Below are positions 1 to 10,170 of a DNA stretch of 64,000 nucleotides, in pieces. Numbering within the stretch: position 1 is the stretch's first letter; the number at the start of each line of letters is the position of its first letter. Below the pieces are notes generated by a model. The model was not told the DNA's origin. It was given only the letters and a program-made list of their open reading frames with translations, and did not search any database. The position numbers were made by a program, and so were the translations under genes. Source of the stretch: Bacteroides sp. CAG:530 (lineage in GTDB: Bacteria > Bacteroidota > Bacteroidia > Bacteroidales > Bacteroidaceae). The stretch is taken from assembly GCA_000434735.1 (NCBI GenBank), contig FR881292.1, forward strand, positions 62,350 to 126,349, given 5' to 3'.

Positions 1-1
1 G

Positions 2-1258
2 ATAGATGCCGACAAGGTGGAAAAGATTATATTCAACCTACTGTCTAACGCCTTTAAGTACACGCATCCGGGAAAGAACATCAAGCTGTTTATACACGAG
101 GACGAGAATACCGTATCTATAGGCGTGCAAGACCAAGGCATCGGTATCTCAGAGAACAAGCGCAAATCGCTTTTCGTACGCTTCGAAACGTTGCTCGACC
201 GTAACCTGTTTGCACAGAACAGCTCTGGTATCGGTCTGTCGCTGGTTAAGGAGCTGGTAGATATGCACCATGCTACCATCGACGTAGAAAGTAAAGAGGG
301 CGAAGGCAGTTGCTTCACCGTACACTTCAAGAAGGGAAAAGAGCACTATGACGATAATGTAGAGTTTGTAGTGGCAGATGATATATATGTAACCAACGGC
401 AACGAGGAACCGGCAGCTACTACCGAAACTACGACTGCCGAAAGCGAAGCTCAGGCAGACGACCAGCAGACTATGCTTCTGGTAGAAGATAATGTTGAAA
501 TGCGTTTCTTCTTACGTAGCATCTTCGCTAAACGCTTTAAGGTGATAGAGGCATCAAACGGTAATGAGGGATTGGAGAAAGCTACCACATTCATCCCCGA
601 TATCATTATCAGCGATGTCATGATGCCAGAGAAAGATGGTATACAGATGACGCGCGAACTACGTAACCAGCTTGCCACCAGCCACATTCCTATCGTATTG
701 CTTACAGCCAAGACCGATATGGACAGTAAGTTGCAAGGTATGGAACTGGGTGTAGACAGTTACATCACCAAACCGTTCAGCGCCGTATATCTTGAAGCTC
801 GCGTAAACAACTTGCTTGAACGCCGCCGCAGTCTGCGTCAGTTCTACTATGAGCACCTTATGGACAGCACGCCTGCCGGACAACCGGAACCTGCCGAAGC
901 ACAAGAGCAGACTCAGGCCATGTCACCGCAAGACCGCAAGTTCATAGATAAGCTTACCGAACTGATGGAAAAGAACATGGACAACGGTGATTTGGTAGTA
1001 GACGATTTGGTGAAGGAAATGGCGGTGAGTCGTTCTGTATTCTTCAAGAAGTTGAAATCTCTCACAGGCTTGGCTCCGGTAGAATTCATCAAAGAGATGC
1101 GTGTTAAGCGTGCAGCCAATCTCATAGAGTCGGGCGAGTTCAACATGACGCAAATCGCCTATATGGTAGGTATTAACGACCCGCGCTACTTCAGCAAGTG
1201 CTTCAAGCAGCGTTTTGGCATGACACCTACAGAGTATAAGGATAGGAACAAGAAATAA
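2..1258 (+). CDS. Hybrid two-component system regulator (HTCS), C-terminal part, 5' end outside window
   Basis: The reading frame is open from the window edge, and the first in-window residues (IDADKVEKIIFNLLSNAFKY) are the N-box of a histidine-kinase ATPase domain, so the true start lies upstream. In order it shows the HATPase domain with a G-box (GIGLSLVKEL), an acidic/Thr-rich linker, a receiver domain with phospho-acceptor Asp in PDIIISDVMMPEKDG, and a C-terminal AraC-type double helix-turn-helix ending near FGMTPTEYKD. This sensor-kinase-receiver-AraC fusion is typical of Bacteroidota hybrid regulators of glycan-use loci, in which a missing N-terminal periplasmic domain binds the ligand. 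Its target locus must lie left of the window, because the next gene to the right converges on it and is an outer-membrane assembly gene. The family call is secure; the ligand is unknown. Confidence 0.95.
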   Translation: MDADKVEKIIFNLLSNAFKYTHPGKNIKLFIHEDENTVSIGVQDQGIGISENKRKSLFVRFETLLDRNLFAQNSSGIGLSLVKELVDMHHATIDVESKEGEGSCFTVHFKKGKEHYDDNVEFVVADDIYVTNGNEEPAATTETTTAESEAQADDQQTMLLVEDNVEMRFFLRSIFAKRFKVIEASNGNEGLEKATTFIPDIIISDVMMPEKDGIQMTRELRNQLATSHIPIVLLTAKTDMDSKLQGMELGVDSYITKPFSAVYLEARVNNLLERRRSLRQFYYEHLMDSTPAGQPEPAEAQEQTQAMSPQDRKFIDKLTELMEKNMDNGDLVVDDLVKEMAVSRSVFFKKLKSLTGLAPVEFIKEMRVKRAANLIESGEFNMTQIAYMVGINDPRYFSKCFKQRFGMTPTEYKDRNKK

Positions 1259-1378
1259 CAATGTAAATTACTTTTGTTTCATAAAACAAAGCTCATATTT
1301 CTTTTCTACCATTTTTTGGTATAAACTATTTTAAAGAACAAGCTTCAGAAGGAGCTCTGAAAGGGGTAGAAAGAAAGA

Positions 1379-1478
1379 ATGTTATGAGTGAAAAAAAGAA
1401 TGCGAATTGCAGCACTGCAATATGCGAATGGACAAGTGAAAGAATGCGATGAATTGATTGATTCACCGCATTCTTTTT
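1379..1478 (+). repeat. Intergenic 22-bp-period repeat element, copy A
   Basis: The core TGCGA recurs at 1401, 1423 and 1445, exactly 22 bp apart, with TGCGAATGG in the middle unit, GAA just before units 1 and 3, and TGCAATA before unit 2. The same ordered set of words occurs near 41813-41932 (same strand) and 25816-25896 (opposite strand). It lies between convergent genes and its last unit forms a hairpin. It is not coding in any convincing frame. Confidence 0.8.
1439..1478 (+). terminator. Hairpin terminator formed by the end of repeat copy A
   Basis: Arms 1439-1454 and 1461-1476 pair over 16 positions with one mismatch around a 6-nt loop (TGATTG), and the right arm runs into a T tract (five T at 1474-1478). 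It fits a rho-independent terminator for the hybrid regulator reading rightward. Its leftward T tract is weak, so it is a poorer terminator for tamL. Confidence 0.6.
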
Positions 1479-1574
1479 GCCGTAAATTTAGAGCTATTAT
1501 TATGTGTACTAAATTTATCATCAACATGGACGCATTGTGAAAATGCAATCTTGCTTATATAAACTACTGCCAAC

Positions 1575-3911
1575 TTAGAACGGATAACCGATAGCGAAAT
1601 GAACGCCCATACCATCTTTGAAGCGAGGAATATTATAATATCCGCTCTTTCCGGTTTCGTAAGGTACGTGTAATGCAATTCCCCAGTCAAGACGAAGTAC
1701 CAAGAATGATAGGTCGTAACGGATACCTACGCCTGTGCCTAACGCCAAGCTATCGAAAAATTTATTGAAGGTAAATTTAGCACCGGGACGAGAGCTGTCT
1801 GAACGCATCAGCCATACATTTCCGGCATCGAGGAATGTGGCACCATTAAGATTACCTCCAAATAGATTGCCTATGATACGGAAACGGTATTCCAAATTGG
1901 CTTCCAACTTAATGTCACCAGTCTCGTCTACATAAGAGAAGCGTGAAGCCTCTGCCGGATGGAAGCGTCCGGGACCGATAGAACGGATACTGAAGGCACG
2001 TATACTGTTGGCACCTCCTACATAGAACTGCTCGCTATACGGTGCTACGGTCTTGTTTCCGTAAGCCCATATCACGCCTGCCATAAGGCGCATTGCCAAA
2101 TGGTTTCTTTCGTCGAACTTAATAAGCGGTCGCAACTCGGTAGTGTACTTCAAATACTGGGCAAATGGAGTTCCAAGGAACTTCTTATCGCGCTGCGATA
2201 GTTTCTTTCCGAACGCTTGATAAATAAGCGAAGTAACATTACCGGCAGAACTGATGGAGTTCTCCCACCACCACTGCACACGCTTCTGTTTCCAAGAGTC
2301 ATCGAATGTAAACGTATATGTTACCGAAGGTATGAATTGGTCGTCAAGGCTTCTAAAAAGCATAGGGTTGGCAGTAGCTACCGAATCGAAAGCAGCGGTG
2401 CGGTGCTGCAATCTATTGAAAGCCAGATGCAACGGAGTAACCGTATGCTTCATGCTACGCGATGGCTGGAAACTATACGATACGCTTCCACCAAACGAAA
2501 GCATACGGAAGTATCGAGCACGGTTCACTTGGTCTATGTATATCTTGAAGTTGGTATGCGACGGAAAACGGAACGGGTCGATGCGGTTCTTAATCCACGG
2601 AAGAATGATGCGTGGAAAGTCGAGCGTCAAAGCCGCACCAAGCTCGTATGAATTCATAACCGACTTTTCTTTGTTAACAGTAGAACTGGTCTGCCACTCG
2701 TACGAACCGTTCAACTCTAAGCTAAGCGAAGCACCCATACGAAGGAAGTTCTTACGCGATAGCTTGAAGATAGCACCCGGACCCGTCTGCTTGGTACTCT
2801 TCATGGTAGCATTCAGTTCAAGCTCACTATCGTATGGCAAGTCGAACAATGAATTCACGTTGATATCGAGCGTATCATTTCCGCGCGGAACGTATTGGAA
2901 CTCGTTATACTTAAATACGCCTAAGCGAGAAAGAGCCTCTTGCGTATAATTCTGTCTACGCAGAGAATACTGCTCTCCCCTACGATAGATAAAACGATTT
3001 CGCAGCACATTAAAGCGCAAGCCCGGTTTATCTCCTGAATAATGAATAGTGAAATCATGCAGACGGATGGAGTCTGTAGGCTCTTCACCGTTATATCCCG
3101 TAAGTCGCACCGTAGTGTTACCTAAAAAATAAGTGCGCAACGCTTCGGGCGGAAGGTTCTTTTTAGGCTGCATACGTATGTTTACATATCCCGAACGCTT
3201 TAGTGTATCGGCGTAAAAGGCAAGAAACTCGCTACGTGCATAGTAATACCCGTGATTTCGGAGCAAATCTATGATACGGTCGCGCTCGCTATTAAGAGTC
3301 ACCACATTAAAATGATCGCCTTTATTAACCAAACGTCCCGACAGATTGGCATTAATCAGACTGTCGGCATAGGCTGAGAATCCTCTGTATTCAAGGGTGT
3401 CAATAAAATATGGCTTACCCATATTTATATCGTAGCTCAACTTTACGGCACGCGGATTACGGGTGCTATCTACCTGATACGTCACCTTTCCGTTAAAATA
3501 GCCATAGTCGTGCAGAAGATTAGTAGCCACCTTGACACGTGTGTCGGGATTTACCGTTGACACCAGCACGGGCTTGGCAGCCAACTTCTTGAAAATCCAA
3601 TGTCCGAAGCCATTTTCATAACGTTCAAACCGATTATATATCCACAGTCCGAAGGGTATAGGGAAACGCACGTTAGGGTTTACGAATATAGCGTTGTTTG
3701 GAGCTATGCTTATGGCACCATTCACCTCTTCGAGTGCGTTCTCTGCTGCGGGACTCTTATCTTCATTTACAATGTTTACCTTCTTCAATCCCAAATAAAG
3801 AGTCTCCCCTTCTGGCAAATGCTTGGTTGTAGAACATGCTGCCAACATGATGACAGCCAATATAGCCATCGCCCATCTATAAGCCTTATATGATATGTAT
3901 ATCTGCTTCAT
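1575..3911 (-). CDS. tamL: TamL: BamA/TamA-family outer-membrane lipoprotein
   Basis: This is a 778-residue Omp85-superfamily protein with POTRA-like repeats in the N-terminal half and a C-terminal beta-barrel ending in Phe (AIGYPF), the usual barrel signal. The N-terminus is a lipoprotein signal with lipobox LAAC (Cys26), unlike proteobacterial TamA; Bacteroidota commonly have this lipidated form, called TamL. It overlaps the upstream tamB by 4 bp (ATGA), so the two are translationally coupled and probably form the trans-envelope Tam machine for outer-membrane protein or lipid handling. The length fits the family. It is last in its operon and converges on the hybrid regulator across a 316-bp gap. 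The Omp85 assignment is firm; the TamL name rests on the lipobox and the tamB neighbour. Confidence 0.88.
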   Translation of the reverse strand: MKQIYISYKAYRWAMAILAVIMLAACSTTKHLPEGETLYLGLKKVNIVNEDKSPAAENALEEVNGAISIAPNNAIFVNPNVRFPIPFGLWIYNRFERYENGFGHWIFKKLAAKPVLVSTVNPDTRVKVATNLLHDYGYFNGKVTYQVDSTRNPRAVKLSYDINMGKPYFIDTLEYRGFSAYADSLINANLSGRLVNKGDHFNVVTLNSERDRIIDLLRNHGYYYARSEFLAFYADTLKRSGYVNIRMQPKKNLPPEALRTYFLGNTTVRLTGYNGEEPTDSIRLHDFTIHYSGDKPGLRFNVLRNRFIYRRGEQYSLRRQNYTQEALSRLGVFKYNEFQYVPRGNDTLDINVNSLFDLPYDSELELNATMKSTKQTGPGAIFKLSRKNFLRMGASLSLELNGSYEWQTSSTVNKEKSVMNSYELGAALTLDFPRIILPWIKNRIDPFRFPSHTNFKIYIDQVNRARYFRMLSFGGSVSYSFQPSRSMKHTVTPLHLAFNRLQHRTAAFDSVATANPMLFRSLDDQFIPSVTYTFTFDDSWKQKRVQWWWENSISSAGNVTSLIYQAFGKKLSQRDKKFLGTPFAQYLKYTTELRPLIKFDERNHLAMRLMAGVIWAYGNKTVAPYSEQFYVGGANSIRAFSIRSIGPGRFHPAEASRFSYVDETGDIKLEANLEYRFRIIGNLFGGNLNGATFLDAGNVWLMRSDSSRPGAKFTFNKFFDSLALGTGVGIRYDLSFLVLRLDWGIALHVPYETGKSGYYNIPRFKDGMGVHFAIGYPF

Positions 3912-6900
3912 CGTTTATCATTATCAGTTTGCGGTTCTGTATGTTCTCGTTTTTCGGTAGCCGAAGCCTTCTGCAATACTTCCTGCTTATTCTTATCGGA
4001 TTTCTTCTTCTTTTTAAGCGGACGGAATATGAACAACTGGCCCAACTTACTAACTTTTCTGCGCAGTACCAAACCGACACCGGTTTCTATCACCTCGCCA
4101 TCGAGAATGCTTTCATAGTTCTTATCGTGGAATAACTTGACATAACGTGTGCCACTATTATCAAGTCGGTACTCCAACGAAATATTATCTATGAAAGCCT
4201 CCTGTTGTTGCTGCGCGTCATTTCCGGTAGAAATCTTTCCGCCTATCACCACCTGGAAACGATTGTTCCAGAAACGTTTGGCGAACTGTAGTTTGTAATC
4301 GGTACGGCTTGTTCCGTCGTTATCATCGTCGGTTGTTTCCATACCGAAGTTTATATCGATAGACTTCAGTGCGTTACCTGCCGCCTTGTTGATTTCGCCT
4401 TGCAAGAAAGAGTTGAGCATACTATTGGCGTTGATACCCTTAGCAGTGGAATTCTCGTCCATATACATACCTGTAACAAGCATGGTCACAGCCAACTTGT
4501 TCTTTTCTTCGCCCGATTTAGCAGCCAGCTCGTTCTGCATAGTTCCGTCGTCGGGTGCCTCAAGCGTAAAGGTGAATCCTAAGTTCTCCAAGCGGTTTGT
4601 CATGTTTACTCCCACATCAAAATTCACCATACGGGTAGACTGACTGCCGGAAGAAGTAGGTACAGAAGCCCTAACTCTTTCTGTCGCCTTAATATTAAGC
4701 AACGGGTTCATCAGGTTTCCAGACCATTCTATGTAACTACCTTCTTGTATCTTAAACGTCTTTAGTGGGATTACAGGCATTTCGTACTTCATCTCTCCGC
4801 TGATGAGAGAATAGCGTCCGTTGAGCAGCATGTCGCCATCCGGCTCGTACTGGAAAGAAAGGTCTCCACCACCTTCGAGCAACATATAGTTGCTACCCGA
4901 CTCGTTCAAATCGATTCGTGCCTGCACAGCCTCATCTATGTGCATAGTCATCAGCATGTCGAGACCTCCCAACGAAATAATCTCCGATGGCCTGACAAAG
5001 GTAGTGGTATCGTTGAAATCGACAAATGTCACCGTCTCTCCCAAACGGTCTTCTACCGTAAGCGGCGAATCCTTTAACACGTATGTAAAGTTACTCTTAC
5101 CCAGCACGTTCATATTACCACGCATTCTGAGCGCATCGGGAGTTCCACGCAGTGTAGAGTTGAAATCGACATATAGCTTACCGTGAACCAAAGACTCGCG
5201 GGTGCGGCGTGCATTAATCAGTTCGAAATTCTGAGCGAACAGACGCAAATCAAGGCGAGGATTGATAACGTCGGCTATATCTACCGTACCGTTAATAGTA
5301 AAAGGCGTACGCCCCTTAGTGAATATGCTGAAATCATTAAACTGCATCTTACTATTTTCTACAGCTACAGGACGGTTGTCGAAACGGAGGTTCAACGAAG
5401 CCTGCGGAATAGCTAACGATACACTGTCCAGAATCAACGTACCGTTGAGCAACGGATGCTCGGTAGAGCCAGATACACTCATCGATCCGTCAACGTCACC
5501 TCCCATACGAGCCATACCATAAGGAATAAAAGCATTAGCCGTGTGCAGCGGAAAATGGTTGAGAGTAAGCGTAGCCTTCAAATCATCGGGTTGTTCTTCG
5601 GTAGCAAGCAGATAAGAACCGCCCAAGCTCATCACCTCTTCGCCATCCAGGGTAACAAAGCCGTCTATGCAATGCTCGCCATATTCGCCAGGCAAATAAA
5701 CGGCATTCATGCCCCAATTGCCCAACGGCTGCTTATTGTAAACCAGATTATTGACGCTAACATCCATAGCCACCTGCATATCATCATCGGTCATCTGCAC
5801 ATAGTGCGCTTCGGCATTGATGAATCCGGCTATCTGAGGCATATAAGGAACAACACGTCTCAACTCACCTATATCTACACGATGAATGCCAAACGTAAGA
5901 TCTTGCAAAGCCAACGAATCGGGAGTAGAGAACAAGGATATACCGGTATTGTCTTTATCGTGCAGTTTCAAATCGGCAAATATCTTACCGGCATCGCTCA
6001 AGAATACGTAGTTTCCGGCATTCGCCATAAACGGACGATAAAGTATTGTAGCCGTTTCTGGAGCCACACGAAGTATAATACCCTTATCGTGCAAGTCGGC
6101 TCTCAGTCCTAAATCTACGCCCTTCTCTCCTCTGCCGTTAAAGTACTCTACACGCGCCAACGCATCGGTAGAACCTATAAAGCCGTGCAACGAAGCATTA
6201 AACGCCTCTTGCCATTTGTTGGCCAAAGCCTTGATACCACTATCAAAGAACAGAGTATCGGCTTGCTGATGAGCATGGATATAAATAGTGTCGAGTTTCA
6301 AACTATCCGTTCTCAACCCATAAAGATTGAATGCCCCATTCACACCAGTGTGCGGCGAGATGCGTATATCACTGTTTATTTTATCGAAATGCATACCCGT
6401 AGTGGCGAGCATATTAGCGGCAGGGTTATCAGCACCAGCCAAGATACGAAGTCGAGCGTCGGGTAATAGTTCCTGCAACAGTTTCTGATTAATAACTTTC
6501 TTCTTCCATTGCTTTTCCATTTCGGCAGAGTAACGATCAACATCGCGCATAAAGTGCTCCCACCCCGTGTTAGAGCGGAAAAGGAAAGTCAAATCGCCTG
6601 CGTTGACGAAGCTTCGCACAGAATCGGTAGCCAACTCAAGACCGGCATGAAGGTCTTTTGTCTTGAACGATTGTTTTTCGGTTTTTACACGTATGTCAGT
6701 TACTGATACTCTCACACCGTGATGCCTTTTCATATCCGAACCGGCACGGGCTTCAAGATGTAACGACGGAGTACACTCTTTGGCAGTAATACCCATAGAC
6801 ATCAGTTTAAGACGCTGCAAATCGGCAGTCAGCTCGGCACTGACACGGCTAGGGTGAAGCAATGCGGTGAGGTGCGCATCAAAACGGGCTACATAGTCGT

Positions 6901-8575
6901 TTATATTCAAATCGGCAATGGCGTTACACTCTTTGATGTTGGCAAACAGACTTACGTCACTGTATCGACGATGGCCGTATTCTAACCGAAACAAGTCGCC
7001 TTTTAATGTTCCGTAAGTGCGTGTAGAGAAGAAATCGAATCCTTTTCCTTCGGCTTCAACTTTTGCGATGACCTTATACAGAGAATCTTGCGGAAGGAAT
7101 GCGTGAAGGTCTAAGGTATCAATACTGAGAACTGCCTTATAGTCTTCGGAAAGCATATCATAATTACCCGAGAACGACATTCTTCCAGCCTGAAGCGGTA
7201 TCAATGCGACATTAGTCTCGGCACGACTGCCGTTCAACTGCGCATTGGCGTCCAGTTTAGTACCATGCGGTATCACAAATCCGCCGGTAAGAGCTTTCAT
7301 AAAATCCATATTCCCGGCTTCGGCAGATAAAGTAACATTACCTGTACGCTTCAAGCTATCGGTAAGGTTAGTCATCTCACCGCTCATTTCGGCACGGAAC
7401 ACATCGAGGATATTCAGCGTCATAGCGGTGATTTTCATCCGCTTAAGTGTACCGTCTACACCGGCTTTTATGGATATAGGAACCGCCGGCCAACTCTTCA
7501 CCACATCTTGTGGCAAGTGGGGCAAGGCTTTCATCAAATCGTTCTTTCCGATGTTAGCCATGAGCCGGGCACGCACCTTGGCGTTTTTATTCATATTCGC
7601 CAAATTCCAATCGGCATCTGCCTGCAACTCCAAGTCGGAGTTCTGCGTGGTAATCTTAAGCAATGGAATGTGCACCGCCTGGTCATCGGCCAAAAGATGT
7701 CCTTTGGTAGAAACCACCTCCAGTCCCGAACGTTCTTTCAGAGTAAACTTATTGATAAACGCCCGTATTTTATCGGTTCCGTAATATAACGAATCGGCAA
7801 CAAAATTAAGGTCGGTAAAACGTAAGTGATTATAATCAAGACCTTGAGCAGAAATAGTATCATTATTTAAATCGACTGCGATACTACCCTTTTCTATCGA
7901 GAAAGAACTTGCCGCATAAGCCGATTTATATAAATCGACATCGCCTTCTTTCAGAGTAGCCTTGCCTACGCCTAAGGTCATGCATAAAGAATCCATAGGC
8001 ATATCCAGACGGAACCTGACTTTATTCAGCTGCGCCTCGTGCAACTTTATCTTCCATCGCAGAGTATCCGTTTCGGTGGTATCGGTGGCCAAGGTATCAG
8101 TAAAGCACAAAGCCAGATGGGCGTTATCCATCTGCAGATTATCTACAATAAGAGTTTCTTTCGCCAAATCGGCACCGTGAGCGGCTACAAACATATCGTC
8201 CAACTTACCTCTCAGTGTCATTCCCTCTATAAGTCCAGCCGTATTTACACGAGCACCCTCCAGGCGCATTCCGTCCAGCTCCACCTTCTGATGTAAAAGA
8301 GGCATAAGCTGCACAGAAACGGTAAGCTTCTGAGCGTTGAGAATGGTATCTTTTTTATCGACCACCAATGTCTGGTTCACAACAAGATCGAGAGGAAACT
8401 TCAGAGAGATACGCTTGATAGAGATATGCATTCCGGTAGCAGAAGAAGCATATCGCATAGCTGTATCTACCAAGAAATTCTGTACCGGCGGCAAGTAAAT
8501 CAGCACGCTCAAGATAAAGAATAAGATGAACGGTGATGCCACGGCTATAGCGGTCCATCGGGCATATTTTTTCAT
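3908..8575 (-). CDS. tamB: TamB-family translocation/assembly module protein (AsmA/TamB-like)
   Basis: This is a 1555-residue protein with one N-terminal membrane anchor (about residues 8-30, AIAVASPFILFFILSVLIYL) followed by a very long repetitive beta-rich region and a C-terminal TamB (DUF490) domain containing GGDLSFQYEPDGDMLLNGRY. TamB proteins are thought to form long hydrophobic grooves spanning the periplasm and to work with an Omp85 partner. Here the partner tamL follows with a 4-bp overlap. The extreme C-terminus is Lys/Glu-rich and hydrophilic. A TAnnTTTG box lies 36 bp upstream of the start codon. The pairing of tamB with a lipidated TamA relative is the standard Bacteroidota arrangement. 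Confidence 0.92.
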   Translation of the reverse strand: MKKYARWTAIAVASPFILFFILSVLIYLPPVQNFLVDTAMRYASSATGMHISIKRISLKFPLDLVVNQTLVVDKKDTILNAQKLTVSVQLMPLLHQKVELDGMRLEGARVNTAGLIEGMTLRGKLDDMFVAAHGADLAKETLIVDNLQMDNAHLALCFTDTLATDTTETDTLRWKIKLHEAQLNKVRFRLDMPMDSLCMTLGVGKATLKEGDVDLYKSAYAASSFSIEKGSIAVDLNNDTISAQGLDYNHLRFTDLNFVADSLYYGTDKIRAFINKFTLKERSGLEVVSTKGHLLADDQAVHIPLLKITTQNSDLELQADADWNLANMNKNAKVRARLMANIGKNDLMKALPHLPQDVVKSWPAVPISIKAGVDGTLKRMKITAMTLNILDVFRAEMSGEMTNLTDSLKRTGNVTLSAEAGNMDFMKALTGGFVIPHGTKLDANAQLNGSRAETNVALIPLQAGRMSFSGNYDMLSEDYKAVLSIDTLDLHAFLPQDSLYKVIAKVEAEGKGFDFFSTRTYGTLKGDLFRLEYGHRRYSDVSLFANIKECNAIADLNINDYVARFDAHLTALLHPSRVSAELTADLQRLKLMSMGITAKECTPSLHLEARAGSDMKRHHGVRVSVTDIRVKTEKQSFKTKDLHAGLELATDSVRSFVNAGDLTFLFRSNTGWEHFMRDVDRYSAEMEKQWKKKVINQKLLQELLPDARLRILAGADNPAANMLATTGMHFDKINSDIRISPHTGVNGAFNLYGLRTDSLKLDTIYIHAHQQADTLFFDSGIKALANKWQEAFNASLHGFIGSTDALARVEYFNGRGEKGVDLGLRADLHDKGIILRVAPETATILYRPFMANAGNYVFLSDAGKIFADLKLHDKDNTGISLFSTPDSLALQDLTFGIHRVDIGELRRVVPYMPQIAGFINAEAHYVQMTDDDMQVAMDVSVNNLVYNKQPLGNWGMNAVYLPGEYGEHCIDGFVTLDGEEVMSLGGSYLLATEEQPDDLKATLTLNHFPLHTANAFIPYGMARMGGDVDGSMSVSGSTEHPLLNGTLILDSVSLAIPQASLNLRFDNRPVAVENSKMQFNDFSIFTKGRTPFTINGTVDIADVINPRLDLRLFAQNFELINARRTRESLVHGKLYVDFNSTLRGTPDALRMRGNMNVLGKSNFTYVLKDSPLTVEDRLGETVTFVDFNDTTTFVRPSEIISLGGLDMLMTMHIDEAVQARIDLNESGSNYMLLEGGGDLSFQYEPDGDMLLNGRYSLISGEMKYEMPVIPLKTFKIQEGSYIEWSGNLMNPLLNIKATERVRASVPTSSGSQSTRMVNFDVGVNMTNRLENLGFTFTLEAPDDGTMQNELAAKSGEEKNKLAVTMLVTGMYMDENSTAKGINANSMLNSFLQGEINKAAGNALKSIDINFGMETTDDDNDGTSRTDYKLQFAKRFWNNRFQVVIGGKISTGNDAQQQQEAFIDNISLEYRLDNSGTRYVKLFHDKNYESILDGEVIETGVGLVLRRKVSKLGQLFIFRPLKKKKKSDKNKQEVLQKASATEKREHTEPQTDNDKR

Positions 8576-8611
8576 GCTAATCTAGTTTTGCTATTTCTAT
8601 ATTTAATAAGA

Positions 8612-8619
8612 CAAAGTTA
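8612..8619 (-). promoter_or_regulatory. Promoter -7 box for tamB-tamL
   Basis: The minus strand reads TAACTTTG, a match to the Bacteroidota primary-sigma -7 consensus TAnnTTTG, placed about 36 bp before the tamB start. No clear -33 TTTG is visible. Confidence 0.55.
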
Positions 8620-8785
8620 TGAATAAAATATGAAATTCCGAGAATAATAATAGTATTGTCTGAATGTAATGTGCTGAGTTTCTCTTAGAAAGGCATATAT
8701 AAAAGCATGAGGGCCGAACTCCTGCAAGAGAAGCCCGACCCAGATACTAAATCTAAATCAATTATTTATGAAAGAGCATTATGCT

Positions 8786-10144
8786 TTACAACTTACGTCC
8801 CGGCACGTCATTAAGATGTTTCTTTGTCATCTTAATGTGATGCTGGCGCATCCATGCGTCAAGGATATCGCGGCATTGTTCCAAGGTAGGCTTGTATGCA
8901 CGCTCCATAGCCAAGTTACGCATTTCGCCACGGTCGGCTTCTATATCAAACAGCTGTTCGCGATGTGTACCCTTATCGTAAAGCACGTATTTATATTTAG
9001 TGGTACGAACCATCCATCCACGGGTAATACCTTTATCGAATGTGGTTTCGCAAACTATATAGTCTTGTCCTTTTACTGCGTCGGTAGCTTCTTCTACTAC
9101 CTTACGGAATGATACGCCCGATGCACTGGCAGGCATGGTAGCTCCAGCCCAATCGCATACCGAAGCGAAGAAGTCTACTCCGTTACTTACCAACTGATTT
9201 ACTACCTTTCCGGCGTTCTTCTTTCCGGGCAGGGTAACAATCATAGGTATGTTTACCACCTCCTCGTAAAGAGCCGATTTCTGATTCCACTGATGGGCAC
9301 CTATTCCGTCGCCATGGTCGCTTGAGAATATGATAACAGAATTCTTCCACAAGTCGTTCTTGTCTATAGCATCTACTATCTTACCTATTTCGGCATCTAC
9401 CTTTTCTACCAAACGGTAATAGATATAACGATACAGACGCCAGTCGGTCACGGTATAATCAATAGTAGCGTATGCCGAATAGTTATTCTGCTTTTCCATA
9501 GCTATTACTCCTGCATCGTACGGGTTACGGGCGAAGTTGGCGGGAACTCCGGGGCAATCGGCAACATCTGGTGTCTCTACATTACCCAACGGCAGGTTCT
9601 GCTGACGAGCGTACTCGCATACATTATGAGGATTGATGAACGAAGCTACAAGGAAGAAAGGTTTATCGTGCGATTTAGAAAGGTAATCGGCACATGCCTC
9701 GCCCAGACCAACTTCGTTTGACGGATGAATAGTGGTGAAACCGTATATGCCGTCAGGGATAGAAAGTTCGGGTACATGCCACTTACCGCCATAAGCACAT
9801 TCATATCCGGCGTTTTTCACCAAAGAACCGAGTGTAACGTTTTTCAATGAATCTGGAATTTTGGCATCATTACGCTCCATTGCTGTTTCGCCAGGGAAAT
9901 GTCCGGTAAACATAGACGCACGCGAAGGTCCGCTCAATGGAGCAGTACAGTAAGCATTGACAAAACGAACTCCGTTCTTTGCCAACTTATCCATGTTGGG
10001 GGTATGAAGATCTGTATTTCCACTACAGCTCATAGCTGAAGCAGTCTGCTGGTCGGTGAATATATAAATAATGTTTGGACGCTGACGTGCAGCCATAGAA
10101 ACTACAGGCAGTGTTGCAGCGGCAAGTAAAAGGGCATTTTTCAT
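8786..10144 (-). CDS. Secreted sulfatase (S1 family, serine-type)
   Basis: This is a 452-residue type I sulfatase with an N-terminal Sec signal (MKNALLLAAATLPVVSMAA). The active-site motif is S71-G-P-S-R75, so the residue converted to formylglycine is Ser, not Cys. This is the form matured by anaerobic sulfatase-maturating enzyme (anSME), whose gene is not in the window. Metal-site residues are visible in FTDQQ near residue 30 and in SSDHGDGIGAHQ. It probably removes sulfate esters from a host glycan or small molecule in the periplasm; the substrate cannot be read from sequence. It has its own promoter box and an upstream repeat array, so it is likely regulated separately from the receptor-nuclease operon 129 bp upstream. 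Confidence 0.93.
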   Translation of the reverse strand: MKNALLLAAATLPVVSMAARQRPNIIYIFTDQQTASAMSCSGNTDLHTPNMDKLAKNGVRFVNAYCTAPLSGPSRASMFTGHFPGETAMERNDAKIPDSLKNVTLGSLVKNAGYECAYGGKWHVPELSIPDGIYGFTTIHPSNEVGLGEACADYLSKSHDKPFFLVASFINPHNVCEYARQQNLPLGNVETPDVADCPGVPANFARNPYDAGVIAMEKQNNYSAYATIDYTVTDWRLYRYIYYRLVEKVDAEIGKIVDAIDKNDLWKNSVIIFSSDHGDGIGAHQWNQKSALYEEVVNIPMIVTLPGKKNAGKVVNQLVSNGVDFFASVCDWAGATMPASASGVSFRKVVEEATDAVKGQDYIVCETTFDKGITRGWMVRTTKYKYVLYDKGTHREQLFDIEADRGEMRNLAMERAYKPTLEQCRDILDAWMRQHHIKMTKKHLNDVPGRKL

Positions 10145-10170
10145 AATTCTAAATCGTTTTTGTTACGAGG

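Noticed and set aside
2254..2949. Open frame of 231 codons opposite tamL
   Set aside because: It lies wholly within the antisense of a clear Omp85 protein and shows no family motif.
8700..8760. Terminator after the sulfatase gene
   Set aside because: A GC-rich stretch is present, but the arms pair poorly and the T run is short.
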